Positions 1-11,226 of a stretch of 64,000 nt of DNA are shown piece by piece. Within the stretch, counting starts at the first letter, position 1; each line of letters starts with the position of its first letter. Origin of the DNA: Paratinospora sagittata (taxonomy: Eukaryota; Streptophyta; Magnoliopsida; Ranunculales; Menispermaceae); contig CM069600.1 of assembly GCA_035771175.1 (NCBI GenBank), forward strand, positions 4,009,210-4,073,209. The letters run 5' to 3'. The notes beneath the pieces were generated by a model that did not search any database, had not been told where the DNA came from, and saw only the letters and a list, made by a program, of their open reading frames with translations. The position numbers and the translations under genes are program-made.

Positions 1-63
1 ATGACTAAATTTTCGAAGTTTTGTTGGTTGACCTAATTCTAACATATGAAAATATGATGGTAG

Positions 64-425
64 GTGCAGAAGATGCCAGTTGTTGTCTCCTCCAGATCAT
101 AATTCGTTTCTTGTTTTCCCTAGTGCTCAATTGAATAGTAGTTTAAAACAGACTGGAAATGTATTTATTTTGCTAATATTTGGGTAGAAAGGAACAGTAG
201 AATCTTTAATGACTGCTTTAATGGTAGCAGTAGGCTGTGGGAGCAGGCCCTTTTTGTTTGTAACTTGGGTCAATTCATGTAAGTTGTCTTTAGGCCACAG
301 TTTTGGGGATTGGATGTTCAACTGGAACGCCATCCTAGAATCTTTGTAACATCCAAACGGGACATCTCGTCCCTTTGGCTTTTAACATTATATATATAAA
401 TAGTGTGTTTCTTGTCAAAAGAAAA
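64..425 (+). mobile_element. 5'-truncated LINE 3' tail with 16-bp target-site duplication
   Basis: The 16-bp string gaaaatatgatggtag occurs at 48-63 and again at 426-441, exactly flanking this block. The block aligns by eye with the last ~330 bp of the larger LINE ending at 50401: both carry the coding tail for a 'W.ERN.RIF.D' segment and end with acatctcgtccctttggctt. Here the tail continues into an AT-rich trailer and a short A-rich end (aaaagaaaa). It is therefore a severely 5'-truncated insertion of the same L1-type family, sitting in the last intron of the METTL25-like gene. Confidence 0.85.
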
Positions 426-495
426 GAAAATATGATGGTAGACTTCCCTTGAGTGTATTCAAATATTCTTACTATACTGTTTATTTGTCATGCAG

Positions 496-678
496 GACTT
501 TATTGGACTATTCTGGTCTCTAAGGGCTGCTTTGGGGCCTGTAGTGGAAATGTTGCTTCTGCTTGATAGGTTGTTGTTCCTGCAAGAGCAATGCAGTTTA
601 GTTGAAGCAGTGATGTTGCCAATATTCAATCCTACATTATCACCAAGAAATGTGGCCATACTTGCTAGGAAGATTTGA
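496..678 (+). CDS. METTL25-like methyltransferase, terminal exon (partial gene)
   Basis: This is the last coding exon of a gene that starts outside the window on the left. A strong acceptor (ttgtcatgcag) ends at 495 and the frame is open for 60 codons to a TGA at 676-678. The peptide contains GPVVEMLLLLDRLLFLQEQ and ends LSPRNVAILARKI. From memory this matches the C-terminal block of METTL25/RRNAD1-type proteins (Methyltransf_32 family), where a 'LLLLDR..YL.E' helix is followed by 'P.F.P.LSPRN..L.A.K'. Those proteins are putative SAM-dependent methyltransferases with poorly defined substrates. The catalytic part is not in the window. The upstream intron, at least 495 bp, carries a LINE tail at 64-425. 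The family call rests on one exon and is moderately sure; that it is a real coding exon is more certain. Confidence 0.6.
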   Translation, partial: DFIGLFWSLRAALGPVVEMLLLLDRLLFLQEQCSLVEAVMLPIFNPTLSPRNVAILARKI

Positions 679-1517
679 TGGAATCTCAACTTATGTGGAT
701 TCCAACATGGTACTCTCTCTTTCTCAAACACACAAGCACTTGTGTGAATGTGAGTTGGTGTATTTCATGTGGATGTTTGTGTTTTGTATTATCCTTGCAA
801 CTGTAGGACCACTTTAAGCCCTTGTTCAATAGCCCAATTGTACTTTATATTCCAATCATTGTTGTCAAACAAAAACCATCCATTTTAACATTATTTTTCC
901 AATGGAGTAATTCTTTAGTGGTTATGTGGGGTCTTTTTGTGAACTGTAAATTGAACTATTCATCTTCAAGTTTAGGTCAATGTTTCCTAATCAAGGAGGT
1001 TGATATTGGAATTATCTTTTTGTGAATGACCATCTACAAAAAACTTATTTTGTACTGAAATCATTACATGCACTCCTTGCATGAGCATATGTAGAAGTTT
1101 GAATAGGTAGGTAGGATATACTATCTAGTAACGTCAAAGTTGCTTATCCAATAGGAAGAACTATTAGAGATTTTGGATTTATGAGAGCAACATAGAAAAT
1201 ATAGTTGATCTGATCTATATGGCTATGTTTTATTGTAAGTTTGGGATTTTTCTATTATCTTTCTTTTTAGTGAGGAATAGTACGAGATAACTGATTTTCT
1301 TACAAGTGAAGAATTTATATGGTTTGCGAAGACCTTAGTAAGAACTAAGAATTCAACAGTTTGTTCAATTGAAGGAATAAATTGCACTCAATGAATTCTA
1401 GAAGTGACCTTCTCCCTAACAAAATGGTAGTCTAAATGTCTTTAATTTGAGCATGAAACACTATATTGGACTAAGATTATCACAATATAATGGATAGTTG
1501 TAGTAGTGTTTTGTAGT
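679..1517. other. 3' untranslated/intergenic stretch, nothing else recognised
   Basis: This follows the stop codon of the METTL25-like gene and presumably contains its 3' UTR and polyadenylation region. It is AT-rich; the only frames are short and composition-driven. I see no repeat boundary, RNA gene or second gene in it. Confidence 0.5.
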
Positions 1518-2700
1518 TTTTTTTTTTAAAAGAAACTATAAATTATATATATGTATTAATTGTAAGATTGTAAGAGCTGTACAAAGATAGTGCAACAAAA
1601 AACAACTAACTCGACGGCTTATATGGATACAAAATGGTCCCATCCTCCAAGCCAATCTCCTAGGGCGTATCCCATGGACAATGAGTTATTTGCAACCCAG
1701 AAAGAGGTAGCATTTGGGACTTTTCCCATACTCTAGCAACAAAACAAAATTCATCATGAAAGACTGTTATTCCTCTCTTTCCACAAAGACCAAATCACTG
1801 TCAAACATACCACCCTCCAGTGATCTCGCTAGAGGGTTGAATAGAGTTCATGAAAGGGAAGATATCCAAGGAATCCTCTTCCATAATAGCATTGCCCACG
1901 ACCGGGAAATGGAAACGCCATTTATCCCATACCTCTGTAGCTACCGGGCAGCCCCAACAAATATGTAGAACAAACCTCCAAGCCTGACCGCACAAATAGC
2001 ACCAATGCAGGGAGAGGGACATATACGGGAATCATTTTTGTAACATGTCACCCCATATTCCACTTCCCATGGCTAGTTACTCAGCTCAAGAATTTAACCT
2101 TTGATGAAACTTTGGCTTTCCAGAGGGCAATATGAGAAGGGGATGAGTGAATGGATAGGTCATTAAGAACGGATGAGTGGAAGGATTTGGTAGAGAAAGA
2201 ACTGGACGGATCCCAAGGCCAGGACACACAATCATCCTCTCTAGATAAATGACACCCCTTTAACATACCAAGTAATGGTACCACATCATTGTTCTCACGA
2301 GAGGAAGACCTAGATGAAAATCCCAAGTCAAGGTAGAATCCTTGGGGTTCCTAAGAAAGTCGCGTACAAGCCTATTTTGAAGTCTGGACTGTCGATATAG
2401 GTTAGGGAAGAGGGACTGTAGAGTATTATTCCCACACCAAAGGTCTTCCCAAAAACGAATGATATCTCCCTTTCCAAGTTCAAATCTAATAAGAGGCAAG
2501 AAGGCAAGGTAAATAAATGAGATAAATTTCCATGGGCTCCTAAAGGTACCTCTGTAGAGTAGTGTTTTGGAGTTCGCAAAGGATAAAAACAATTCATATT
2601 GTCTCAACATAAAGTGGGAAAGTGAGTTGTATTCAGATCCAATGGTAGAGCAAGATATGGTAAGTTGCTTCTTAGCACATTGAGGAGACAAGGTTTTGCC
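1518..2700 (-). mobile_element. Degenerate L1-type LINE, 3' portion, minus orientation
   Basis: Read on the minus strand, broken frames encode LINE ORF2 C-terminal sequence: SPWKFISFIYLAFLPLIRFE, then GKGDIIRFWEDLWCG and LFPNLYRQS, then a reduced zinc-finger (zf-RVT-like) segment CYLCGQAWRFVLHICWGCP. A T-run at about 1518-1529 is the expected poly(A) tail in this orientation. The same blocks appear in the LINE at 48054-50401 ([24 protein letters not shown]), so the two are related. Several frameshifts separate the pieces; the element is dead. Boundaries are approximate. Confidence 0.7.
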
Positions 2701-2825
2701 TCAAGAAATCTCCAAGAAAGCACTTGAGGGGTTCTTAGTAAAAGAATTTAAGCACTTGAATTGAGTTTAATGGTGCATAGCATATGTCATGTCAAGTTGA
2801 GTCATAGTCAAAACTTGTAAGGAGC

Positions 2826-2828
<3 letters not shown>

Positions 2829-2863
<35 letters not shown>

Positions 2864-3160
2864 AAACGAAACAAATAGTATTAATATTAAGTATAAAAAA
2901 CCTGATTACAAAATACAACCCCAGGGAGAAGGTGGATCCCCACCAAACACAACCATTACAAACAAAAACATAACCCAAAAAGTTTATTACTTCATGCAAC
3001 ATGACCAACGGAACCATTCCGACACAAAAAAGTCACCCGAAAACTTGGAGCATGCAGCCCATTTAATATCCCCAAGGTATTGTGTTTTGCTTAACCTCAA
3101 GGTATAAGCCATCTCAATTAAACTCAACTCAACGAACCTTTTCCAAATCACATGGGGTTG
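2829..3160 (-). repeat. Probable retroposon fragment led by a 34-bp poly(T)
   Basis: A run of roughly 33 T residues at 2829-2862 is followed by non-coding sequence. This is the appearance of a poly(A)-tailed retroposon inserted in minus orientation. I do not recognise the family, and no target-site duplication was found. It may belong with the RTE tail immediately downstream. Confidence 0.4.
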
Positions 3161-3164
3161 GTGA

Positions 3165-3440
3165 ATTTGCTTCCTTCATTCTACTCTATCAAAGGCTAAG
3201 TCGATATGTATATTATAGGTAGTCATATCTTTCTTAATTTTCTTTGTGCATGTTATTTTGTGTCTTCTTTTGCCTTTATCATTATCATGAATTGTTGTTA
3301 ATAGGCCACTTTTCTCGATTGGCATATCCAATGGTTTTTGGTTTAGGTGGTCTAAACTTACCATTTTTGTTTTTTGTTTTTTTTTTCTTATTTTATCTTC
3401 AAGTGGGGCTACTTCGACCATTTCTTTATTATTTTCATTT
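3165..3440 (-). mobile_element. RTE-type LINE 3' tail, minus strand, degenerate
   Basis: The minus-strand translation contains LDHLNQKPLDMPIEKSG, then NDKGKRRHKITCTKKIKKD, then IDLAFDRVE. This is the recognisable C-terminus of plant RTE-like non-LTR elements ('RWFGHV.RRP.DAP.R', 'GK.RPK.TW', 'LALDR.EW'). Related tails lie at 14095-14200, 18030-18290 and 25740-25995. It is only a fragment, with no reverse-transcriptase core. Confidence 0.6.
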
Positions 3441-3589
3441 CTAAGCTGGCCTTTCAATGTTTTACCACTTAAACATCTAAACATTTGCATTTTCGTTGCA
3501 CTTTGTTTGTTGGCTATACTAGCCTAATAGTGTTTTTTTTTTTAAATAAAATAAAAAAAATTCACTTCAATTTATTCATTTCTTCACAT

Positions 3590-4142
3590 TGTTGTCCACT
3601 TTGTTTACAAGATGGAGAGTTGATTGATCATCTTTTCTTGCGGTGTAGGGTGTCTAGGAATGGGGGGTGCTCATTGACGAGGAAATTGTATCTCATTCAT
3701 CATTGCATGAATGCGTGTCCCTCGACCATTTGTCTCTCTGCTCGGGTAGAGCCAAGGAAGGTTGGAGAATAGCGGTGTTTACAACTCTTTGGACATTATG
3801 GCTGGAGAGGAATAGAAGGGTTTTTGAGTGTCGGTCTTTAGATTGCCTGAGTATTTGGGAAGGAGCTATGTGGCAAGCTTGTAATTGGGTAGCATGTTCA
3901 AAATTTAATGGGGGATTTTCTATTTTGGATTGGTGGAGGTGTTGGGCGAGTTTTGTTTAGGTGGTTGTGGACCGGTAGGGTGTGTTTTTCTGCCTGTCAG
4001 AGGGTTTGGGGTTTTCTGTTTTTGTTATCTCCCTTTTGTTTGTGTTCTTTGCTTATGTGGTGCATCTCTGATGCCCTAACTTGTACATATTTCTTCATTT
4101 TAATACAAGCATTTTTTCCTCTAAAAAAAAAAAGAAAAAAAA
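3590..4142 (+). mobile_element. 5'-truncated LINE 3' end with zinc-finger remnant and poly(A)
   Basis: Two overlapping plus frames encode the C-terminus of a LINE ORF2. First comes a zf-RVT-like segment CCPLCLQDGELIDHLFLRC, then ALWTLWLERNRRVFE-type sequence (here TLWTLWLERNRRVFE). A frameshift near 3700-3770 separates them. The block ends in an A-rich tail at 4121-4142. It differs clearly from the family ending at 50401, so at least two L1-type families are present. No clean target duplication was seen. Confidence 0.7.
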
Positions 4143-4154
4143 GAGAATTGAAAA

Positions 4155-4281
4155 CGTGGAGGAGACAACCTCATGAGATGAAGGGTAAGGATACGTACAA
4201 TAGACGCAAAAGTTGTCCGACAGGCAACCCTTTCTTGGGACCCTGCATAGGCAAGAGTTTTGTGCAATATGCTACCTTTTT
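4155..4281 (+). mobile_element. Degenerate Au-like SINE
   Basis: The order of motifs gggtaaggatacgtacaata, then cttgggaccctgcataggc, then ttttgtgcaatatgctacc, then a T-run, matches from memory the Au SINE family of flowering plants (GTAAGG.TGCGTACA, GGACCC.GC.TA.GCGGGA, TTGTGCACCGGGCTGCCC, short T-tail). It is heavily diverged and lies just after the poly(A) of the preceding LINE. No clear target duplication was identified. Confidence 0.55.
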
Positions 4282-6121
4282 CCTAGTTTTGATGAATCGT
4301 AAACTAACTCATTGAACTAACACTGTCTTAAAAAGATGATTCCATGGAATTGAAATCATCTTTCTAGAAGAAGTTTCTAACTTGGACTGTAATTTTCATC
4401 ACTTGGCATCAATTTGACATTGATTAGATGTCTAACATGGAAAAACTAGTTAAGATTTTGAATTATGTTTTGAATAATAGTGTTTTAGTAATCATCTTGC
4501 CGAAAATGGTCATCTTTATGATGTTATGTTTGCTGTGTGCTTGTTTAGTGGTGGCAAGGATGGTAAGTCTTCTCCTAATCACCAAGTTGTTTTTCTTGGA
4601 CTTATCCTACCTACCCAAGCATTAATGTATACATTGATCTGGGGACTTGTTTAGAAACTAAACAAACAAGTTACTAACTAAAATGACTTTATTTACCTAG
4701 CATCCTCTGGGAATGAATAAAATATGCATTGATTCATTCTTCTTGACAATTTGTATCATAAGAAGAATCACCTCTTGCTTTGAAAATTAAGCAAGATTTT
4801 GTAATATTTTAATGCTCTCTTCAATAATTCATTTGAGAATAATTCAACAAAGCCTATGTCTTATGTTCCCGTTACATCAAGCTTGCACAGCTCTCTTTTT
4901 TGTAGCAGTTCTCGTACAAGCATTCCCAGTTTATGGTGGAAAGAAAAGGAGTAGTACATTCCAATAGGTATTATTACTTCATCATTCTTACTCCTGTAAT
5001 TGTGGATTTTGAGGTACCTTGTTCATTGTTTTATTATGTGAACCGTTTACAGCACCAGCTAGGTTCAGTAACTTGCTTTAGCATTCCTATGCATCCTGTA
5101 AAACCTAAGGTTTACTTATGATTTTGGTTTCTTGATTCATGCACTAAAACACTTTTTTAATCCATTTGCCGCATGTTTTCATCCTGGTGTTTAGCAATTT
5201 TTACAACCAAACAGATGGGAAAATGCCCAGTAATCATGTGCGTCTTCAAGTCAAATCCTTAAGCTTAACACAGTGGATGGTTATGACTTTTGATCATTTG
5301 ACAGGCTGACTTTTCTCACCTTTGGTAAAGAGCAGAGATACTGTGAAAGGTAACTCCACTCACATGCCTGTTTATAATACTGCTATTAGACAATGCTATG
5401 ATGTCATTCCTAGTTAGTCCACACTGTAAACTCCAAGAAGCATGAAAATTAAGTTTTTTTCTTCATTAAACTATGTAATTAGAGGATGACCAATGACCCT
5501 GTCCCCAATTAGGAAAAAAGGGTAAGAAGCCTTAATCTCATAATTTGACTTTGTTAAAGAGTTAGGTAAAAAGCATAATCAGTGAGTGTCCATCTGACTG
5601 GACAGAAGGCACGTCGGCAGCACTGCAACTGTGTTAACTAACATGTTTATATTGAGATGACATCTGGGGTTTGGGATCTACTGGTAATAGAGCTTAAAAT
5701 ATTTCAACCATTATTCAGTAGGATATGGGTGCTTTGTATCAGGTTTTTCAAATTAGAGTTTGCTTCCCACCCCATTTTAGTTTCTAAATCCTTAATTAGA
5801 CATGTGAAGGGCCATTCAAACTAAATCTTAAGTGGACTTTTGAGGATAGTATTCATATTCATTCTCAAGTACTTGCAAACAATACCTCAATTTGAAGTCT
5901 CTCAAATTGGGTTAAAAAAGTGACTTTAGAATCCTAAGGTTGTAGGTTTAACTCTTGTCACTGTCTCACCTTAAAGGGTGAGAGGGATTAATGGGTCAGA
6001 AATGAAATTGATACATCTTTGAGAGTATAATTTGGTGATGAAACTAGTTATACAATTAACTACTAACATTGTATTTTTTAAAAATAAAAATAAAATAAAA
6101 ACTTGGATAGTGGCACACGGT
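4282..6121. other. Intergenic, no gene recognised
   Basis: AT-rich spacer between the LINE/SINE cluster and the hAT-type element. No open frame here resembles a protein family, and I see no splice-supported exon chain. The stretch near 5930-6000 (gttgtaggtttaactcttgtc) vaguely resembles a tRNA-derived SINE head but cannot be supported. Confidence 0.45.
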
Positions 6122-6552
6122 TAGGGGTGTTCATTGGTTGAGTTGGGTCAGGTTTCGGTCAAATACCAACTCAACCCAATTCAATGAGTTCAGGTTAGTT
6201 TGAGTCGAGTTGGTCAGATTAATCAACTAATATATTAATTACAAAATAATATTTTATAAAATTATATGTAAGTTAAATGTGAATATTATGATAGTCATTA
6301 AGATGATTTCTTTTATATTATTTATATCATAAAATTTTTGCTAATTTAATCATGACAAGTGTTTATGATGAAAATAATGAGTACAGTAATAACTATTATT
6401 TTTTATTAGTTCGGATTGATTTAGGCAGATTATAAAATCTTGATCCGACTCAAACAAAATTGGATTACAAATTTATAGATTCAAATCAACTCAATCCACA
6501 TATAAATCACAACCCAAAAGATTTTGATTGGTCGGTAGGATGAACACTCCTA
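6122..6552. mobile_element. Non-autonomous hAT-type element (MITE)
   Basis: The element starts taggggtgttcat and ends atgaacactccta, which are inverted copies of each other with one mismatch. It is flanked by 8-bp near-identical direct repeats, cacacggt (6114-6121) and cacacgat (6553-6560), the length expected for hAT superfamily insertions. Terminal regions are rich in gggt/gagtt motifs, as in many plant elements that begin 'TAGGGGTG'. There is no transposase frame. A truncated relative lies at 33995-34300. Confidence 0.7.
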
Positions 6553-6560
6553 CACACGAT

Positions 6561-8229
6561 ATACAAGTTGATATACTAATTGTTAGGTCATACGGTTCAA
6601 GTGTTGGAATTCGAATAAAGACAATACGACTTTGGGAGGCAGGAGCTTTATGTATTGTAACTACCTTTCAAAATAAATTAAGAAAACAATTTAGTAATAA
6701 TGAAATATGGTGTGTTGAATTTTTAGTTCATTTAATAGGTGATCAGATTTTCAAATATAAGGTGTTATTGTCTTGTTGTCTATTGTCATGGAATAGTTGC
6801 CCCTTAGGAAACTCGGATTTTTCTTCTTATTCTTCTTCCTCCAAGGTAGCAAAATTAAGTAAAGAAGAAAATAGAGGATTTACATCATTAATTATGTCAA
6901 TTCGTCTCTCTTCTATTTATCCAAAATGTATTTTCAGTCCCAGCCCATCCTTTTTATAGCTGAGAAGATATATTTTATACGTTTAAACTTCTTATATATA
7001 TATATATTTATGTTATTTGTAAAGTCAAAACTTCTTAATTTAGGCTGTATTATTTTTATTACAAATTACCCATTAAATTTTATTTATTTTTTGTCATTTT
7101 CAACCTCTTTATATTTTTATTTTATTTTATTTTATTGATAATGTTTAGCCTCTCTTTATTCAAGTGAAAGGCACTTACATGTTACTCAAAGTCAGGTAGC
7201 ATCGTTGAATGAAGGACAAGGTATAAATCGTGGTTGAGAGATAAAGTTTTGACTTTGAGTCTAAATTCGTATTTACATTTATTCGTACACTTTAAGAAAT
7301 GACGTTCAACAACTTCTGTAGTTCTTGACTTCGGAATAGTTTTACTCGTGCAAAGAGGTTAGCGGCGACACAAAGGATCAGATACTTAAAAAAAAAAAAA
7401 AGCACCTGTCTGTTATATAATTTATGCAAAAAAAAAAAAAAAAAAATCTTAATAATTCTAACAAAGCCTTTTTCGGTCTTCATGTTAATAATGGTTCATG
7501 GGAATAACCACTTAAATCTAACAAAGTTGAGAATGTCTATTAGGTGTATATACACCTTTTTTTTTAAAATAATTTATTTAAAGCTATATATATATATTTC
7601 TGTATCTAATCTGTCAACTATCAACAACTCCCGTGGTGTTTTCAATTTTCCTTTTTCAAAACCAATACATACATACAATAATCAAATGATACTGACAAAA
7701 TACATACAACTTTGTGTTGTTTCAAAGGAAGAAAACGAGTTTTTTTCTTTCTTTTTTCTTTTTTCTTTTTTTTATATGTGAAAGTTAAATGTGTGAGAAA
7801 ACAAATTGAGTTAAAATAGGTAAAGGGGCTAAACCAAGTGTGTAAGTTATTGTATTTGAAGCCTTATTAAGGGGATATTACTCTCTCTTCTTATTATGAC
7901 TTGTCATTAAATATTAGTCGGTGTGCCTATGTTAAGTCTGAATACCTCGTTATAAAAATAAATATATAAATTTGAAAGTAATAATTGTATGGAACTAATC
8001 TATCAGTCTCCACTCATCATAGAAACAATATATATTTGATTAATAGGTGGCTTCTTTTATCTTGTACTGAACCGGGAATCCGGTTCATCCAAACTGGCCG
8101 GGGCCTAATTGTCAAAATGCCAGCTAAAACACACCTCAATACTCTGTGGGTACCACACGACCTTGATGAGAGTCCAAAATTTCATGGTCAGCAAATTTGG
8201 GAGTAACAGGTGAAATAACGTCAGCATGA
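6561..8229. other. AT-rich spacer upstream of the NAC gene
   Basis: Contains A-runs at about 7387-7401 and 7428-7446, T-rich stretches and short composition-driven frames, but nothing resembling a conserved protein or RNA. The proximal few hundred bases presumably hold the NAC promoter. Confidence 0.5.
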
Positions 8230-8237
8230 CACGTGGG
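8230..8237 (+). promoter_or_regulatory. G-box/ABRE-like motif CACGTGGG
   Basis: CACGTGGG lies about 212 bp upstream of the NAC start codon. This is the core recognised by bZIP and bHLH factors and is typical of ABA- or light-responsive promoters. A single short match is weak evidence of function. Confidence 0.35.
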
Positions 8238-8448
8238 CTCCGTCCCTCTCAATTAAAATAATTAGAAAATAACAAGAAATTAATCTACTAATGAAATCCT
8301 TCCTCCTCTCAATCTCAGTTGACTTATATGATATATATCTCCTTCTATTCTCTCTATTTATTGTCCATTTGAGAGGCTTTCTTTTGGGTTCTCTCTCATT
8401 CATTTCTTCATTTTTTATCTAAATTTTAGTCTCTCTATTGAAACAAAG

Positions 8449-10465
8449 ATGAGATTGTTGAGTATGGTGGAGGCAGAATTGCCTCCAGGGTTTAGGTTTC
8501 ATCCAAGAGATGAAGAACTTGTGTGTGATTACTTGATGAAGAAGGTGATGGGCATGAATGGAAATGGAAGTACTACTTCCCATGGCTTCCCTCTCTTAAT
8601 GGAAGTTGACTTGAATAATTGTGAACCTTGGGATCTTCCTGGTAAGAATCACTCATCCATCTTCTTCCTCGTCGTCGTCGTCGTCGTCATTAATCATTAA
8701 TTTTAATTGTTTGTATATATCTCTTTCAAATACTATATATTTTGAAGATCACGACATGGGCATGCAAAATCTATATAGAATACATACTATATATGATCCT
8801 CCAATCAGCATCATCATGAGTATCATAATTATCATTATCATGATCAAGGATAATTTTTATTTTCATTATCAGTGCCCTTAGATCTTTATGTTAAAGATCA
8901 CAGCATGGGTATGCAAGAACTACATATGATGTGAGCATATTTGGTTAATTGAAATATCCGATATCTAAGATTTTGCTGCTATAAGAATCAAATATTAAAT
9001 CATTTATATGACATTTTCTTTCTTTCTTTTTTCAATTACAATCTTGCTGACTTGTCAAGTTTTCATTCTTGGTTTGCTTAGTTTTTATTAAGAACCCTAT
9101 TAAAGAAATCTCAACTATATTGATCATCAAATATTAAACAATTTTGATGATCCTACCTTGATTGTTAAGTCAATATAGTGTTTTTTTTATTTATTTAATT
9201 TTATATATATCTTCCTATTTAAATCATGGTTTTCAATTGACATTTTTCAGCAGTAGTTAGTAATCTTGACATATGACTTGACGTGTCACTTGAGTAATTT
9301 TTTAAGAACAAAATGCATTTTTTTATTCAAAATTGGAGCTATTATTGGTCAATGGTACTTAATAGCAACCTATCACTAGCGTGTTTTGAATTTACAGTCA
9401 TCATCTTTTTTTCCTTCCTTGTAATACAATGATATATATACCGTGTTCATGTTCATCATTTGTATACGCTAATCATACAGATTTGAGGATTTTCTTCTTT
9501 CTTTTGTAAGATTACATGAAATGTTGTTTCTTATTTAATTTAAATGTGGGTCAGAAGCAGCAAGTGTTGGGGGAAAGGAATGGTACTTCTACAGCCAACT
9601 TGATAGAAAGTACGCAACAGGACTGAGAACAAATCGTGCAACAGAATCAGGATACTGGAAAGCTACTGGAAAAGACAGGCAAATCACTCGCAACGGCATC
9701 TTAGTAGGTATGAAAAAAACCCTAGTTTTCTATCAAGGAAGAGCACCAAAAGGAAGAAAGACAAATTGGGTCATGCATGAACATAGGATCGAAGGACCCA
9801 CTCAACCAATAAAACAGCCTTTACAGGTTTTTATTTACTTCTCGTCTCTTAATCCAGAGAATCTATATAATTTTTCATGGTGAAGGCATTTTCTTCGATC
9901 AAAATGTTTTTACGACCCCAAAAATTATATTCAAAATCATACTAATGTTAACGTGGGATATAGTAAGTGGTGTGTGTGTTTTTTTTTTTCTCTCGCTTAT
10001 GATATGGTGATGATGAGTGCTAAAACGATTTAAAATACGTATTCAACTTAAACTGATGTGGCAAAACACTACATCACCACATCACGGAAGAGAAAAAAAA
10101 TAAAGACCCACCGCTCATTATACACTACATCAGTATGAGTATAGTTTTGGATATAAACTTTGGGTCATTAAAACTTTTTTGTATGATATGATTTGATGTA
10201 TTGCCACGAAAGTATAAGCATATTTTTGGGTATGTGTATGCGGATCGTTTTCGCCTTCCTCTTTTACCAAAGTACTAAATTGCTTCTCAAAAGTGTATCA
10301 CAATATTTTATTTTATTTTTAAAGAAGTGTGTCATAATATTAAGAAGGGCAAAAATAGCAATTTTATATTTAACTAATTTTTTTCATTTTCGGCTTTTGT
10401 AATTTAGATTTCTCTTGTATATTCTACCTTTATAACTTTCACCATGCTACTCTTATGTACATACC

Positions 10466-10499
<34 letters not shown>

Positions 10500-11226
10500 G
10501 AAACAACTGTGTTCTTTTATTTACATCTAAATACATAAATATACATATTATTTTCTTGTAAAATACTTACTTTATTTTAATCAATAAATGACAAAAATAG
10601 CATACAATTGTGTGTATATATATATATATATATATGAAATGATTGTAATTAGTTAGGCTTTTTATGATATTAATTTTGACAATCTTCTATTCCTCTTTCT
10701 TTTCTTTTCTTTTCTTTTTTTTTGTAATTTATGTGAACAGGAAGATTGGGTCTTATGTAGAGTATTCTACAAAAGCAACAACAAGAGGATTTCAACCAAA
10801 TCTAATCTTGATCAGGAAGACTATTGTGATAAGGAGCCAACCTCTTCATCATCTCTCCCACCATTAACATCAACAGACTCTCCCAATTACATCATTTTGG
10901 CCCAAACTCCACCAAATACCAAAGAGTTTGTGCAAGTGCCCTGCTTCTCCATGTCAACATCATCACACCAAATTACTAACCCTAACCACTCCAACTTGGC
11001 CCAAATCATTCCTACGAGTGATCATTTGGCCCACTTTAATGGCTTGCCTCAGTTTGATGCAGACCCATTTGCTTGTGACAACAAGATGATGAAACTAGTT
11101 CTTGATCACCTCACAAAGTTGGAGGGCAAACCAAAGGGGAATTTATCAATTACATCTAGTTTTGGTGAATGCAGCTCAGGAAACCACTTACCTGTAATGG
11201 ATTTTCCAACTATGATAAATTATTAG
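8449..11226 (+). CDS. NAC021/022-like: NAC transcription factor, NAC1 (NAC021/022) type
   Basis: Three exons join in phase: 8449-8641, 9555-9826 and 10741-11226, giving 316 aa. The NAC DNA-binding and dimerisation domain covers residues ~11-165, with subdomain [16 protein letters not shown], then [56 protein letters not shown], and the final EDWVLCRVF opening exon 3. The C-terminal half is S/T/N-rich. Its extreme end ([16 protein letters not shown]) resembles Arabidopsis NAC1, as does the segment VPCFSM at the miR164 site. NAC1 is a nuclear transcription activator acting in auxin-dependent lateral root formation; that role here is inferred. A second ATG at 8464 ([10 protein letters not shown]) is also in good context and could be the true start. 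Intron 2 carries ATT and TA microsatellites. Confidence 0.92.
10466..10636. repeat. Microsatellites in NAC intron 2: (ATT)n and (TA)n
   Basis: A trinucleotide run of about ten ATT units lies at 10468-10497 and a dinucleotide TA run at about 10613-10636. Both are intronic and likely length-polymorphic. Confidence 0.8.
10931..10951 (+). promoter_or_regulatory. miR164 target site in NAC exon 3
   Basis: The 21-nt site includes gtgccctgcttctcca and encodes the QVPCFSM region. Against the reverse complement of canonical miR164a as I recall it, only one position differs: a instead of c at site position 5, opposite miRNA position 17. The seed and the cleavage centre (miRNA positions 10-11) pair perfectly. 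Established knowledge: miR164 cleaves NAC1 and CUC1/2 mRNAs at the same coding position. Cleavage of this transcript is inferred. Confidence 0.88.

Noticed and set aside
459..731. A 90-codon minus frame over the METTL25-like exon.
   Set aside because: The plus frame has a splice acceptor and family-like C-terminal motifs; the minus frame is its antisense.
4933..5121. A 62-codon frame with hydrophobic character upstream of any known exon.
   Set aside because: No homology recognised, no splice signals in a consistent chain, and composition is like the surrounding spacer.
6528..6959. A 143-codon plus frame overlapping the right end of the hAT-type element.
   Set aside because: It starts within the MITE, has no recognisable domain and biased AT-driven composition; no splice support.
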